A stretch of 64,000 nucleotides of DNA from Isochrysis galbana (GCA_018136815.1 CM030931.1:4160148-4224147), one strand, 5' to 3'; positions 1 through 10,538 are shown, counted from the first letter of the stretch. Notes: a model not told the origin generated them from the letters alone. Numbers and translations: made by a program.

Positions 1-644
1 CGGGGAAAGCCGCGAGGGAAGGGCTGTGGAGCGGGCGCGGTGGGGCAACTGGAAGAGCCCTCCGCCAACAGAGGCCTTGGTCCGTGACACCGTGACATGC
101 GCGCGAGCGCGAGCGCGAGCATCTCCTCTGCCCACAACATGACAGTAGGCGTGATACGTGCGATAGTCTCACGTCGCAATGGCGGCCGCGCCGCCACGTG
201 CACCACCCTACAGCTAGGCCAGCCGGCACTCCCGACCGGGAAGAAGAAGTAAAGATTTACGAAACGTAAGTATTGGGCTGTTGGGTCGCTGACTCGGCCC
301 TCGCCGATCGCTATAACAACCTTATTGTTTGAAGTTGAAGGGAGGAGCTATACACTCTCAGACAAAGAATTTGGTACAAGTCTATCCGCAATATGGAATC
401 CACCCGAATCTTTGCCGCCTTCGACGAAAAGAAAAAGGAGAGAGCATGATTTGCTAATCAGTTGCACCGGAAGTGGGAGGGAAGGTGCCGCACAAGGAAG
501 AGCGACTCGTATCCAGTGTGCGACTCATCCATAGGTACGCCACGCACAGACGCGATGATCCCCACAATGATCTCACCAGTGCGGCGAGGCTGACTAGGTG
601 AGCGCAAAAGAAGAAACTTGGGCCTCCAAGTCGGATCTAGAGGT

Positions 645-690
645 AGCGTGCATTAATCAGCGTGCATTAATCAGCGTGCATTAATCAGCG
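645..690. repeat. 14-bp tandem repeat, three copies
   Basis: Three head-to-tail copies of AGCGTGCATTAATC plus a partial fourth (AGCG). It lies just beyond the 3' end of the translocator gene on the minus strand. The rest of 1-778 holds GCGCGA-type simple sequence near 105-120 and no gene that I can support. Confidence 0.8.
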
Positions 691-778
691 ATACCGAGCG
701 CTCAAAAGCTTGGTGGGCCGGTGGGAGTGCTCATGACTTGAGCTAGCTGCAGACATTATCGAGCTGACTCAGCAAGTT

Positions 779-2026
779 CTACTGGCCTTCCTTAGCAGCC
801 GCTGCCTTCGCCAAAGCCTTCTCGCGTCCTTTGGCCATCGAGTAAAGGTAGGAGCCGATGATGGCGATGCTTGAACCAACCACAGAGAACGTTGTCATGG
901 GAGTCTTGAAGAAAACGACACAGGCGAGAAGAATCACCACTCGTTTGAGTGTGTTGGCCACGGCATGTGTGACCGGATTGACATTATTCAGGGCGAGCAT
1001 GGCAACTTCATTGTACAAGTAGAAGTAGAGGCCTGTGGAGACGGTGTACTTGATGATGTGCGAGGCTGGATTGACGGCTGTGGCCGCCGTCCACTTGCCT
1101 AGCGCGACCGGACCCTCAAGGATGAGGGCAAGCGGAAGAGCCCAAAGGAAGGACATCGCGGTCAGCACACCAAAGAGATTCTCCGGCGTCATGTTCTCTC
1201 CCGTAGGCTTATCCATCGAGGCTCGCGAAAGGATGTTGCGCGTAGCGAAGGCGAGGTTGGATAGCATTGCGCCACCAAAGGACATCCACGTGAAGGAAAG
1301 TTCGCTAACAGAGGCAATCGCAACACCTGCAACAATTGGGATGAGAGCTGCGAGCGCCGGTGCTGAGATGGATGAGCCAAGGATGGCCCAGGAGAGGCCA
1401 GCGGTGCACACAGGCTCGGCTGCTTTGACGATTTGTGTGAAGGAGACGGCCCCTGCGCCTGCAGAGACAACTGCGCCGATGTGCCCGATGGCGTGCATGA
1501 AGCTGATGGGCAGGAAGGTCATGATGGCCGCTGTGGAGAGCTTTGGCTTCTTGCGCAGTCCAGTCAGCCAGAGAAATGAGACGAATGCGGTGCCCACGCC
1601 GAGGGACGCAGCGGAGTGGCTCCATGGAAGAGAGATGGCATTGAGACGAACCTTGTTCGTGATGTTGTATCCCGTCGAGAGCGCGAACCACAGCGCAAAG
1701 TAGATGCCGATCTTGATAGTGCGGAGGGTCGTATGCGGCGCCAGAATGCTGCAGCCAGTCTTCTCGTCGCAGAGCGCTAGGCACTCCTCATCGTCGATGT
1801 CAGAGCAAGTGATGGTCTCATATTTGACACTCGTGTCCCCGCGTGCCAGCTTGACGGCCTTCTCGAACATGGGTGCAACCGAGTAGAGCGATAGCTTCAT
1901 TTGCGGCGCTGTCATGTGGTGTCCGAAGCGAGGTGAGACTAGAGGACGAGGCGTGTGGGCGAGGAGCGCGCGGGCGGCGGGGGCGGCGAGGCCCATGAGG
2001 ATGAAGGACCACGAGAGGCGTGCCAT
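779..2026 (-). CDS. Plastid-targeted triose-phosphate/phosphate translocator (TPT/NST family)
   Basis: A 415-residue intronless frame. The family exchanges triose phosphate, phosphoenolpyruvate or pentose phosphate for inorganic phosphate across plastid envelope membranes. Residues 1-20 form a hydrophobic signal peptide ending in an Ala-rich PAARA segment. A basic, Ser/Pro-containing leader follows, which is the bipartite presequence of plastids bounded by extra membranes. After residue 100 there are about ten hydrophobic segments. Family-typical stretches are YNITNKVRLNAISLPW in the first half and NEVAMLALNNVNPVTHAVAN, then KRVVILLACVVFF, near the C-terminus. The C-terminus is Lys/Ala-rich. 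The start is the first ATG before the signal peptide; GA-rich DNA lies upstream. Substrate cannot be set from sequence alone, and a Golgi nucleotide-sugar transporter is less likely given the presequence and the TPT-like C-terminus. Confidence 0.88.
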   Translation of the reverse strand: MARLSWSFILMGLAAPAARALLAHTPRPLVSPRFGHHMTAPQMKLSLYSVAPMFEKAVKLARGDTSVKYETITCSDIDDEECLALCDEKTGCSILAPHTTLRTIKIGIYFALWFALSTGYNITNKVRLNAISLPWSHSAASLGVGTAFVSFLWLTGLRKKPKLSTAAIMTFLPISFMHAIGHIGAVVSAGAGAVSFTQIVKAAEPVCTAGLSWAILGSSISAPALAALIPIVAGVAIASVSELSFTWMSFGGAMLSNLAFATRNILSRASMDKPTGENMTPENLFGVLTAMSFLWALPLALILEGPVALGKWTAATAVNPASHIIKYTVSTGLYFYLYNEVAMLALNNVNPVTHAVANTLKRVVILLACVVFFKTPMTTFSVVGSSIAIIGSYLYSMAKGREKALAKAAAAKEGQ

Positions 2027-2049
2027 CTCGATGGAGTGGCGGGGAAGAT

Positions 2050-2445
2050 CCCTCGGGCTCGTGGACCGGTGGAGGAGAGAGAGAGCGATGGGAGAAGAAG
2101 AGAATTGAGCAGCACAGAGACGCCGGGAGGGAGGGAGGGAGGGAAGAGAGGAGAGAAGAGCAGGGAGGGAGAGAGGTGAAAAGAGGGGATAGATAGGGTG
2201 GGGTGGGGTAGAGGTGGGGGGAGCGCGGGAGTGCAGGGAGAGGGAAGAGAGGACAGTCAGGGGTAAAAAGAAAGGGGGGGGGGAGTGATGACGGGGCGGG
2301 GGGGGGGGGGGGGGGGGGGAAGCGGCGGGCGTTGATGACGGCGCGCGGGGGGGGGGGGGGGGGGGAGGGGGGGGGGGGAGGGAAGGGGGTACAGCAGCGA
2401 CCCAGGCGCCGGGGGGGGGGGGGGGGGGAGGGGGGGGACAGGCAA
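2050..2445. promoter_or_regulatory. Leader/promoter region of the translocator gene with GA-rich and long poly-G tracts
   Basis: Bases 2050-2200 are GA-rich, that is pyrimidine-rich in the sense of the minus-strand gene. Bases 2273-2430 then hold at least four runs of more than ten guanines on the plus strand. The same pyrimidine-leader arrangement recurs at other genes in this window. The poly-G runs could fold as G-quadruplexes and are also prone to sequencing error. Promoter function is inferred from position only. Confidence 0.35.
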
Positions 2446-3960
2446 GGGGAGACCTTCGTCTCGCTGGCTCGCTGTCTCGTGTATGGTACTCCCTAGAGTA
2501 AGTACAAAAGAAGACGACCGCGGCGATAGCGACTCAACACCTCGACTCTCGCGGTGGCATAACAATGATAGACTCCCCCCCCCCCGTCGGCAGCCCTTCC
2601 TTCGAGGCAGGGCGGTGGCAGCGTGGCGGCTCCGTCTCTCCCTCTACTCGCCCCCCCCCCCCCCCCCATCCATTCTCACTGTCAATGGCGAAGCCGTGGG
2701 AGTGCGCCGGGCGGCCGGGGGGCCGCCAAGGCCAAGGCACAAAGGCATGGGCGCAACGCTCCCCTGTCCCCTGCCCCTGTTTCGCCGGCCTTGAGCCCAA
2801 GCCCAAGCGCTAGGCCGATGCTGCTAGAGGTTAGCTAGAGGCTAGAGGTGGAGGTGATTGGCTTAAGCTTAAAACAAAAAAGTCGGTAAATCGGGGAGAG
2901 TGGAGAGTCAGGATTTTTTTTTGAGAAGGGGCGAAGATTGCTTCCCCCCGACATTATACTTTACCCCTACCTTCCTCGAAATCCGAAGTGGGAGCGGAGG
3001 ACATTAGACATTAATGGGGGGGTGTTCTGAGGGTATCGACAAGGCCCGGATAGGACACGTCGCGCGAAACCACCGACCACATGCGAGCCCACCGAAACGA
3101 GTCTGTTGCAAATCAATCCGTCACTGATCATGGAAGTGGCACCCTGAATGTCGCCCACATTCCCAGCGACGGAAACAGAAACCTGGTCTGCGCACCCCGC
3201 CGACCCAATGGACATCGCCTACACCCGCGTACAATGGACTGCCGAGGCCGTCATACGGGCGAGCCCCTACACCAACAATCCAAATGGGTCAAACACCAGC
3301 ACTACCCCGCATGCCACAAGAATTGATATGAATATATGGGCCCGCAACGGTACGAGTGCCTTGGAAATGGCAGATGGGCCGCTCACACATCGAAATGCAT
3401 CATTGTTGGTCACGATGGATATTGACGGTGTCGCAGGGATTTCACACATGGCCCATTCGTCTCTTGTGCTACTGAAGCATTGAACCAGCCGCAGCCGTCA
3501 CGGTCCCACCGCACTCACATTCAAAAGGCTAGATTTTCCCAACCCGAACCGGAGCCCTTCGTGCGTTGCAGAGCAATTCAAACGCAAAGAAGCAACTGAG
3601 GTTTAAGCAATGGGATTGAGCGAACGGGCGAGTTGGAAAGAAGCCCCACATGAATATGAGAGTACATGAGACCATCGTTGGCGGTAAGGTAGGGCACAGC
3701 GTGGCCACGACGAAGAGTGCCACAAATTGTCATTGTGCCACACCATCTCGCCGCATGCTGTTGTTCTCATCTCTATAAACAAAGAGTACATGCAAACCGT
3801 AAACTGCTTGTGAAGTGACTCAGCTGGACGGGGCTGCTTCTCACGATGCTCCGTCTTCATCCAGTGAATGCGTAATGGCCAGCCGGGAGTACCACCAGTA
3901 GTGCGCTGAGAGGAGCAGATCAAATACAGTGGATGGTGAAGCAGAGCCAGGCACGCAATG
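2446..3960. other. Intergenic stretch without a recognised gene
   Basis: Only short overlapping frames are present, the longest about 110 codons at 3148-3483 (+). None has a domain or a second supporting exon that I recognise. Bases 3600-3960 lie directly downstream of the HAD phosphatase stop codon (minus strand) and probably include its 3' untranslated region. Confidence 0.4.
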
Positions 3961-3981
3961 GTGAAGGAGTAGCAAGAGGGC

Positions 3982-5136
3982 TTAGAACCCGGCATGCTTG
4001 AGAATCCAATCCACAGCCTCGGCGACACCATGAACTGTCGTTGTGGCGCCGTTAGTTTCATCGCCATCCTTGTAAACGCCTGTCTGCACAAGCACGCCCG
4101 ACCACTTGACAGCGTTGCCCTGCGCCTTGTGGTAGATATTTGCGCGCCGCACGCCCTCAATATCGGATGCAGGGTTGTCGCCAACCATGTAGAAATTTTC
4201 AACGCTGTCGTCATCGATGGGCGCGGAATATTCGCGGAGTCTCTCTTCGAGGAAACGAAAAGTGGCATCAGTCGGCTTTCCCCATTGACGAAAAGATGTG
4301 GCAAGGAGGTCATCGTGCATCTCTTCTGGGACGCGGAGTGAGCGCAGCCTAGTCTTGTATAGTGCACGCAAAGCAATCTTGAACGCCCCTTGGCCAAAAC
4401 GTGGGTACGGATGCTGGGCCTTCCACAGCACGTCCGGATTCGAAAAGTGGACGGGCACCGGCGGTACGGACGCGTCATACTCGGAGTTGGCAGGGGTAGG
4501 AGAGCACAGCACGTCGACAATGCACTGCAGTGCCTCGAACCACTCGTATGGATCGCACATGACGAGCACAGCAGCGAAAGGGTCGTCATCATCGGCGAAG
4601 TGGGCGGTGCCAACGGAATGCGAGCCGATGGGACCCTCGGCCTTGTTCGCCACCGCTGTGTGTGAGGCACCGTCCTCCTTGGCAGCCCGAAACGGGTTGA
4701 CGGTATGGTGCAGTCTGGCATAGTCTTGGTAGTGCACGGCCTTCTTGAGCCCGTACGACTCGGCCACCTGCAACACCTTCTCGCGCGGGTCTCCAACGAG
4801 GAGGACACGGCGGTTCGCAAGCTGCGGCCCAAGTGCTCGCTTCCACGGCGAGTACGAGAGGATCATATTCTCCTCCGACATGAGAGGCTCTTCACCAGAT
4901 GGGTCAGAAGCTGCTCCCTTGACCTTGGAAGCGAAGCCTTCAGCATACACCGATTCAAGGAGGCCACCGCCGCCGTTGGTGACGAAGACGTGCGGGATGC
5001 CAGCGTTGTGAAGTTTCTGCAGGGCAGCATACCCGTCGGGCGACCACTCACGCCCGTACTTGAACACTCCATCAATGTCGAATGCGACTGCGACACGAGG
5101 CTTGGCCGTCTTCTGCTTCTTGGCTGCAGCGGACAT
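3982..5136 (-). CDS. HAD-superfamily phosphatase, HDHD5/CECR5-like (subclass IIA)
   Basis: 384 residues from the chosen start, intronless. HAD motif I is AVAFDIDGVFKYG (nucleophile Asp and acid/base Asp two residues later). Motif II is the Thr in HVFVTNGGGG, followed directly by the class IIA cap entry. Motif IV is FYMVGDNPASDIEG. The order and the NPDVLWKAQHPYPRFGQGAF stretch match the eukaryotic CECR5/HDHD5 family; the physiological substrate of that family is poorly known. The frame is open upstream to an ATG at 5367, giving an Arg-rich, acid-free N-terminus (MTTPSLVRSLARALWRRDF) that would suit a mitochondrial presequence. I chose the inner ATG at 5136 because the upstream DNA looks like low-complexity leader, but the longer form is plausible because animal HDHD5 is mitochondrial. 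Confidence 0.85.
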   Translation of the reverse strand: MSAAAKKQKTAKPRVAVAFDIDGVFKYGREWSPDGYAALQKLHNAGIPHVFVTNGGGGLLESVYAEGFASKVKGAASDPSGEEPLMSEENMILSYSPWKRALGPQLANRRVLLVGDPREKVLQVAESYGLKKAVHYQDYARLHHTVNPFRAAKEDGASHTAVANKAEGPIGSHSVGTAHFADDDDPFAAVLVMCDPYEWFEALQCIVDVLCSPTPANSEYDASVPPVPVHFSNPDVLWKAQHPYPRFGQGAFKIALRALYKTRLRSLRVPEEMHDDLLATSFRQWGKPTDATFRFLEERLREYSAPIDDDSVENFYMVGDNPASDIEGVRRANIYHKAQGNAVKWSGVLVQTGVYKDGDETNGATTTVHGVAEAVDWILKHAGF

Positions 5137-5738
5137 GGCGAGAAAGAAGAAGAGCCCTGTGAATCTGGGAGGCGGGCACCAGTGAGCTGTGTGAGAATGG
5201 CGTCGTTGGCCCTCGCGGAGTGTGAGGGAAGCGGGGAGATGGGCGAGGGGCGAGGAGATAGTGAGAAGGGACGGCGGCGACGGCTCCCCCACCTGATGGC
5301 TGTGCGCACAAAAATCTCGCCGCCAGAGAGCGCGAGCGAGCGAGCGGACGAGCGAAGGAGTCGTCAAGAGTATAAAGAAGAATACGAACGGTAGTAGATT
5401 TATTGGGTGTCGAGCTGTCCGTCGTTCGGTGGCGAGACACAGAGAGAGGCCGGACCGACGCCCGCGGGGGGGGGGTCAAGCGATGTCCCACCGACGGAAT
5501 ACCGGAAGGGGAGGAGAGCAGGGGAGCCCATGGGCCAAGTCCAGGAGGACGGTCATCGCATCTAGAGTAGAGCTCTACAAAAAAATCTTGAAACGCTTGC
5601 ACTGGACACTGGGACACTGGGACACGGTACGCTAACGGTACACACGGTCCCTCCCTCAACTTCTCCAACGCGCTACTAGCCCTGGTCTTCCCCCCCCCCC
5701 CCCCCAACTCACCTCTTCCGACCTCTGACCTTTGCCTC

Positions 5739-5895
5739 TCCTCCTCGAGTCTCGAGTCCACGCTGGGTAAGTTACGGGTAAGGGTAAGGGTAAAACCCTT
5801 CTCCTTCTCGGGTAAAAACAACGCAGGGGGGGGAGGGGCACTCGTGAAATAGGAGCCCAGAGCGCTAATCTCTCTCGCCGGAGCGAGTGGCCAGG
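5739..5895 (+). repeat. Fragment of dispersed repeat R
   Basis: The segment from TCGAGTCCACGCTGGG through GGTAAAAACAACGCAGGGG to GCGCTAATCTCTCTCGCC recurs at 30870-30995 and 63305-63450 in the same orientation. This copy also carries a short GGGTAA/GGGTAAG run at 5777-5793. It has no coding content that I can support. Confidence 0.75.
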
Positions 5896-5909
5896 CGAGA
5901 AGCGCTCAA

Positions 5910-6075
5910 TCAATCACCCTCACCCACAGCCACAGCATAGAAAAGCGTTCAATCACCATCAGCCTACACGTGGGAACGCGTTCAATCGCCATCACCCCCA
6001 CCGCATGGAAAAGCCTTCAATCACCACCAGCCTACACACATGGGAAAGCGTTCAATCGCCATGACCTCCCGGTAG
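5910..6075 (+). repeat. Short tandem minisatellite
   Basis: Roughly 45-55-bp units, each with an AAGCGTTCAATCACCATCAG-like core, are repeated about four times with substitutions. They fill the gap between repeat R and the hAT-like element. Confidence 0.6.
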
Positions 6076-6115
6076 CAGGGATGGAGTGATCGTCAGTCTT
6101 CCGCGTAGACGGTTT

Positions 6116-7006
6116 TAGGCCCAAGCCAGAATATTTAAAGATTTTTCTACATATTTGGGCAGATTTTTGGCCCTACAATCTGCGACATATCTGGTTGCCC
6201 AAATTGCCCTCCCCCAACATATGTACGGTTATGGACCATCTGTACTACATATTTGGGCACATATATTTCATATTTCATGTTAATTAGCTATTTATATTCA
6301 TATTGCACTTTGCCACGCAAAAGTGATTTTGGATTTTGGCGCGAGGCATCTCTTGGCGCGAGACGCGGCGGAGGCGCGAGGCGCGCAGCGTAGTGAGTGC
6401 AAAGCAAGCCGACAACTGGTGACGTATAAAAGAACGCTTTTTAAGTGAATAATTCCGACGATCAAGCGATCAACCCGGTGTCGTGCTCGCTCTCCGCTCT
6501 CTCCCTCATCACTCCCCGCCCCCCCTTTCTTTCTCTACTCACGAACCACATGGCCATGAACGGCGAGTACACCGAGCGCAATGACAACGATCCCATCGCG
6601 CGCTTCGATGCAAGCAACGAGCAACGAGTGCGAGTCCTCGGTCCTCGGTGCCTCGGTGCTCTCAGAGCTCGACGACGACTACGACTACGCCGACTACTTC
6701 AAGGTGGGCGACAAGATCGTGCACACACACTTGGGCTCAGGCGTCGTCATCGCCCTCGGCGCTGGCACCCTTTTCGGCGAGCTTTACACATGCACACTCT
6801 GCCCCTAGACCCTCTCGCTCCTAGGTTATTGATTGGCATTTTTGTATTTTGTGTTTGCAAGTTTTTTATCAACATATCTACAAATTTGCCGCATATTTGG
6901 GCACCTAGCACCTATTTGGATGCCTTGCTACAGATCTCTACATATTTTCTACATATAATTGCTACATATTTGGGTTGGCCAAACTACATATTCTGGCCTG
7001 GGCCTA
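6116..7006. mobile_element. hAT-like non-autonomous DNA transposon with 8-bp target duplication
   Basis: 891 bp. The left end TAGGCCCAAGCCAGAATAT is mirrored at the right end as TAGGCCCAGGCCAGAATAT on the other strand (18 of 19 identical). Both ends are bordered by the same 8 bp, GACGGTTT (6108-6115 and 7007-7014). An 8-bp duplication with a TAGG terminus is the signature of the hAT superfamily. Subterminal ACATATTTGGGC motifs repeat several times inward from both ends. No transposase is present. The interior holds a GC-rich insert (about 6330-6830) unlike the AT-rich arms, apparently captured sequence. Confidence 0.85.
6581..6808 (+). pseudogene. Captured gene fragment inside the hAT-like element
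   Basis: A 75-codon frame. Its C-terminal half reads DYFKVGDKIVHTHLGSGVV, which resembles the small beta-barrel of CarD/TRCF-type or Tudor-like domains (VGDxVxHxxxGxGxV), then ends after a short Cys-rich tail. It stops well inside the element. I read it as a fragment of a host gene carried by the transposon; the domain call is tentative. Confidence 0.35.
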
Positions 7007-7429
7007 GACGGTTTAGGCTGCCCTTTAGGGTCTGTGCGAAAACGTCCCACAGTAGAAAACAATGGATATCCGGGCACGCGGAGCAATCGCGGCCACGGTG
7101 ACTTCCCTACTGCCTCTTACTGGTGGTAGACCAAGAGCTGACTGACCTCAACCAAATGCTCGACAAGATGTCTCACATCCTATGGACTGGAGCGCCATGG
7201 AGGTCCCTCGGTTCCGGTTACAGCACTGTACATGGCACCTTCCTCAAATGGAGCAGGGTGGGTGTCTTTGAGACGGCATACAGAGCCCTCCTCAAGCTTG
7301 AGAGAAGACGGACATCCCGACGAGGTGCATTCCATTGCATCGATTGCACATTTGTCAAGAACATCTGTATTGGGAGAAACCCCACCGACCGAGGAAGGAT
7401 GGCCACCAAAGTATCCGCTACCAAAAAAA

Positions 7430-7508
7430 ATCCTCAAATTTCCTCAATTCTGAGATTGAGATGATCACATTTTTTACCCCTAATTAAAAAACACTGTTTG
7501 ACCGCCCT
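7430..7508 (+). mobile_element. Right end of an AGGGCGGTCAAAC-family transposon
   Basis: The sequence from AATCCTCAAATTTCCTCAAT to CACTGTTTGACCGCCCT closely matches the right end of the complete element at 25574-26583. Immediately beyond it (7509-7550) lies a minus-strand piece of dispersed repeat R, so the element probably inserted into repeat R. I found no matching left end, so only this terminus is called. Confidence 0.6.
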
Positions 7509-7558
7509 AGGAGAGGACGCGCTGCGGGGCGCGGGGTCGGTCCGTGCACTCGAGGGGC

Positions 7559-8188
7559 TCAGCTCGAGCGCGGCCTTGGCACGTTGGCACGAAGCAGCAC
7601 CTCCACACACGGCGCGTGTCCGTATCTGCAGGCCCATAGAAGTGGGGTGAACCCCTTGTCGTCCACCGCGTCGGAGTGGGCACCCGCGTGGAGGAGGCGG
7701 ACAACGCACGATAGGTTGCCTTGCTTGCACGCGGCCATGAGGGCCGTCAACCCTCCGTCTGGCGCGCGCTCCTCGAGGCGTCCCGCGTGACCCTGTCCGA
7801 GCAGGAGCTCGACGGCTTGCACATCGTCGCCCTCTCGTGCGCATGCGCGTACGAGTGGTGGTGTCATGCAAGGACCTTCCTCTCTTGCCAGGGAGAACGA
7901 GGCGAAGGAGGGGGCTGGGGCGCTGGGCGGATAGAGGGGCTGGGGCGCTGGGCGGATGGGGGACGGCTCGGCGGCTGGAGAGGGGGGGGGGGGAGGCGAG
8001 GGGTTGGGGGAGCTCGGCGGGGCGGGGGGGGGGGGGGACTCGGCGGCGGGGGGAAGGGGGTCGAGAATAATCATACCGTCAGGGGGCCCAATCTTTTCAC
8101 AAGCAGTGTGAACTTTTTCACAGGAGTCGTCTGTGAAAAGCCCAGTGAAGTATAATAAACTCATGTATTCTGTATTCCCCGCCCCCAT
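7559..8188 (-). CDS. Short ankyrin-repeat protein or remnant
   Basis: From a Met at 7867 the frame encodes 102 residues with about two and a half ankyrin repeats: an opening RACAREGDDVQAVELLLGQG, then GGLTALMAACKQGNLSCVVR, then KGFTPLLWACRYGHAPCVEV, stopping right after the third helix pair. The frame also extends upstream to 8188 through a low-complexity Pro/Ser stretch that is probably not translated. The stop lies about 50 bp from repeat R and the transposon end at 7508, so the 3' part of a longer ankyrin gene may have been lost. Partners and function cannot be inferred from ankyrin repeats alone. Confidence 0.5.
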   Translation of the reverse strand: MGAGNTEYMSLLYFTGLFTDDSCEKVHTACEKIGPPDGMIILDPLPPAAESPPPPAPPSSPNPSPPPPPSPAAEPSPIRPAPQPLYPPSAPAPSFASFSLAREEGPCMTPPLVRACAREGDDVQAVELLLGQGHAGRLEERAPDGGLTALMAACKQGNLSCVVRLLHAGAHSDAVDDKGFTPLLWACRYGHAPCVEVLLRANVPRPRSS

Positions 8189-8384
8189 CCTGCGTGGCTT
8201 AGGGCGGGGGGGGGGGGGCAGTCACAATGGGGACGGTAGAAGTCCCGCGCCTTTGGCGCGGAGGAGGGGGGGTTATTGGAAGTCACAAGTGTCAGAGCGG
8301 GGACGGTAGAAGTCCCGCACCTTCCCCCGGTATGACTCGGACATCTGGCTCGTCAGGCATGGCGGGATTCCATTCCGAGATTGA

Positions 8385-8478
8385 AACGTTATGTCCATTT
8401 AGCTAGTACTAGTAGCTAGTGGGGTTGGGGTTGGCGGGTTGGCTTAAGATATAACATTATTAATTACTAATAGCTAAT
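8385..8478. repeat. Repeat flanking the left side of the large TIR element
   Basis: GAAACGTTATGTCCA through AACATTATTAATTACTAATAG recurs at 10577-10640 on the other side of the transposon, and in reverse complement near 30680-30720. Just upstream, 8325-8375 is a reverse-complement piece of repeat R (compare 30750-30790 and 63185-63225). Confidence 0.65.
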
Positions 8479-10529
8479 AGGGCGGTCAAACAGGGCTTTT
8501 TAAGTACTAATATTGGGGGGGGTCGACATTTTTGACCGTGAGCGGAAAGCCCCGGCGAGAGCGCCTCGGAGGGTCTCCCCGCCTTTTCAGAATCCTCGTC
8601 CGAAAAGACGGTGCGAAGTCCCATCGGACCCCCCCCCCTTGCACACGCTCTGGCGGCTCACACGAGCCGAACTAGACGTCGCTCCCACTGAGAGATGTGT
8701 TTCTTTAGTCTAAAAGGTGCCTACACACTTATTAAATTAGGGGTCCGACGCCCCATATTGCCAATAAAGCAAATTTCAAACCCTGGTGCCCCAGCGATGA
8801 CGTCCGCGCATGCACATGCGCACCACACACAGCTCGCACACGGCCCATTAGGCTGTCAGAGGATGCTCCTTGACTGTCCCGACCCTCGCCCCGCAGGATT
8901 CGCCCGGGCTCGCGATTGACGAGGAGCTGGAGCACCAGGACGCCATGGCGCTCGATGCTGCTCGCTGGTCGACAAAAGTTTGTTGGCCGCTGGCGGGACA
9001 GGTGCGCTGCCGATCGCGCCCGCTCTGGCGCAGGTCGACCAGGCCCGTACCTACAATGCCTCTGCCGCCCCAAACGTCAGGTTCCCGACTCGTCTTTCGA
9101 CGCTGTGAGGCAGGGAGAACACCTGCCGCCAATGCTCAACCAGAGCATCGGCGGCAGGTGTTCTCTCTATGTTTTCGTCGGCTCCTCGGATTTTCACGTG
9201 CATCATAGGGCTGGTAGCAATCTAGAAATGTAATTTAAGCTAGCCTGCAGCGTGATCTGCGACGGCGCGACGCGCGCGGCCGAACAGTACTGTGGAATTG
9301 GTAGCTTTTTGTTTGACGTCTAAAGGGAGAATTTTTCTCCGCACGGAGGGCTCGAAAATTGGGCAGAAGGGCGAATTTCGAGCTCTACACCGCCCGTTCT
9401 TTTGGCTACTAGTAGATTCAATATGTAATCTAGCCAAGCACCGGCCTGAAAGCTTCAGGCGTGATGGTTGCGATCGATTTCTGTGGGCAATCGTGTCGTG
9501 AATCACGATTGGACACCGGCTGCTTTGCGCTCATCTCGAGCCAACTTTTGGAATTTTTTGTACACACGGATGACCTCCAAGGCCATTCACGTTCGGAGAC
9601 ACACAGGTCGTGCCCGCCAAGCACGGGCCAGTCAATAGTTCTCCCGTTTTTATAGCACAACATCCCAACATGGAGCACAAAAAGTAGTTTTGTTTTCGCA
9701 TTGACGTGCTGAATTGACGGACAGCCTCGTGTCTTCGAGCGTCTCACGTTCGATTTCGAGAGACAACCCCTCCTTTTCTCTCGATGATTCGACAGTCTCA
9801 TATGGTAAGACTGGTTGGCTACCGAAACATTGGCATTTGGGCATGCTGATGGTCATGTATTGTGCTCATATGTGTCTTGGACTGGTGAAATGAAGACTAA
9901 AATTAGAATTACTAAGGTTATAATTTGGCAAAACTATAATCAAGTTGATCTTTTTCTCCTGCGGCGGCGCGCGATGGCGGCCGCAGCGATGGTCGCTGGC
10001 CTCGCCAGTGGCCTCGCACGCGGCCTGTGGCCGCTCTGGCGAGGGTCTGCGCGGCCAGGAGGCCAGCAGGCACCCGCTCCCACCATGCTGAGGCGGTGCC
10101 GCGCGTGATGGGGCAGCCCATCATGCGCAGCACCGTCATTTTGACGCTTCGCGGCCTGCCGCGCACTGCATACGCGCGAGGGGCTGGCAGTAGATGCCAG
10201 CAGGGGCGAGGTGGAGGGCGCAGGCGACGCGGTGCGCCCGCGCAGGGTTTTGTACTGCCTGCCCGGGGGTAACCGTGCCCGGGGAACGCAGGCGCGCGTC
10301 GCACAGCGCGACCTGTGGTGCACTTATGTGGTCGACGTCGATTTCGCACGAGCGCGAAAACGTTTTTGGGTCTGTGTGTTGAATGGCGTCGAAAATGTGC
10401 ATATTTCTCATTAGATTCTGCCTAATATACCCATTTCCAGTAGCATATCCTAAGATCTCGCGATAAAACCTCAATCTTGACTTAGTGAATTTTCACCCTT
10501 AGAAGTTAAAAGCCCTGTTTGACCGCCCT
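8479..10529. mobile_element. AGGGCGGTCAAAC-family DNA transposon, 2,051 bp, 9-bp target duplication
   Basis: The left end AGGGCGGTCAAACAGGGC is mirrored by GCCCTGTTTGACCGCCCT at the right end; both continue inward into T-rich/A-rich arms. The flanks carry the same nonamer ATAGCTAAT (8470-8478 and 10530-10538). A 9-bp duplication fits Mutator-like elements, and 8 bp (hAT) cannot be excluded because the flank is ambiguous by one base. The GC-rich interior (8780-10330) has many short overlapping frames, but none that I recognise as a transposase, so it is probably non-autonomous. Confidence 0.8.
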
Positions 10530-10538
10530 ATAGCTAAT

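Noticed and set aside
1035-1703. 222-codon plus-strand frame
   Set aside because: Shadow of the translocator gene; no hydrophobic pattern or domain of its own.
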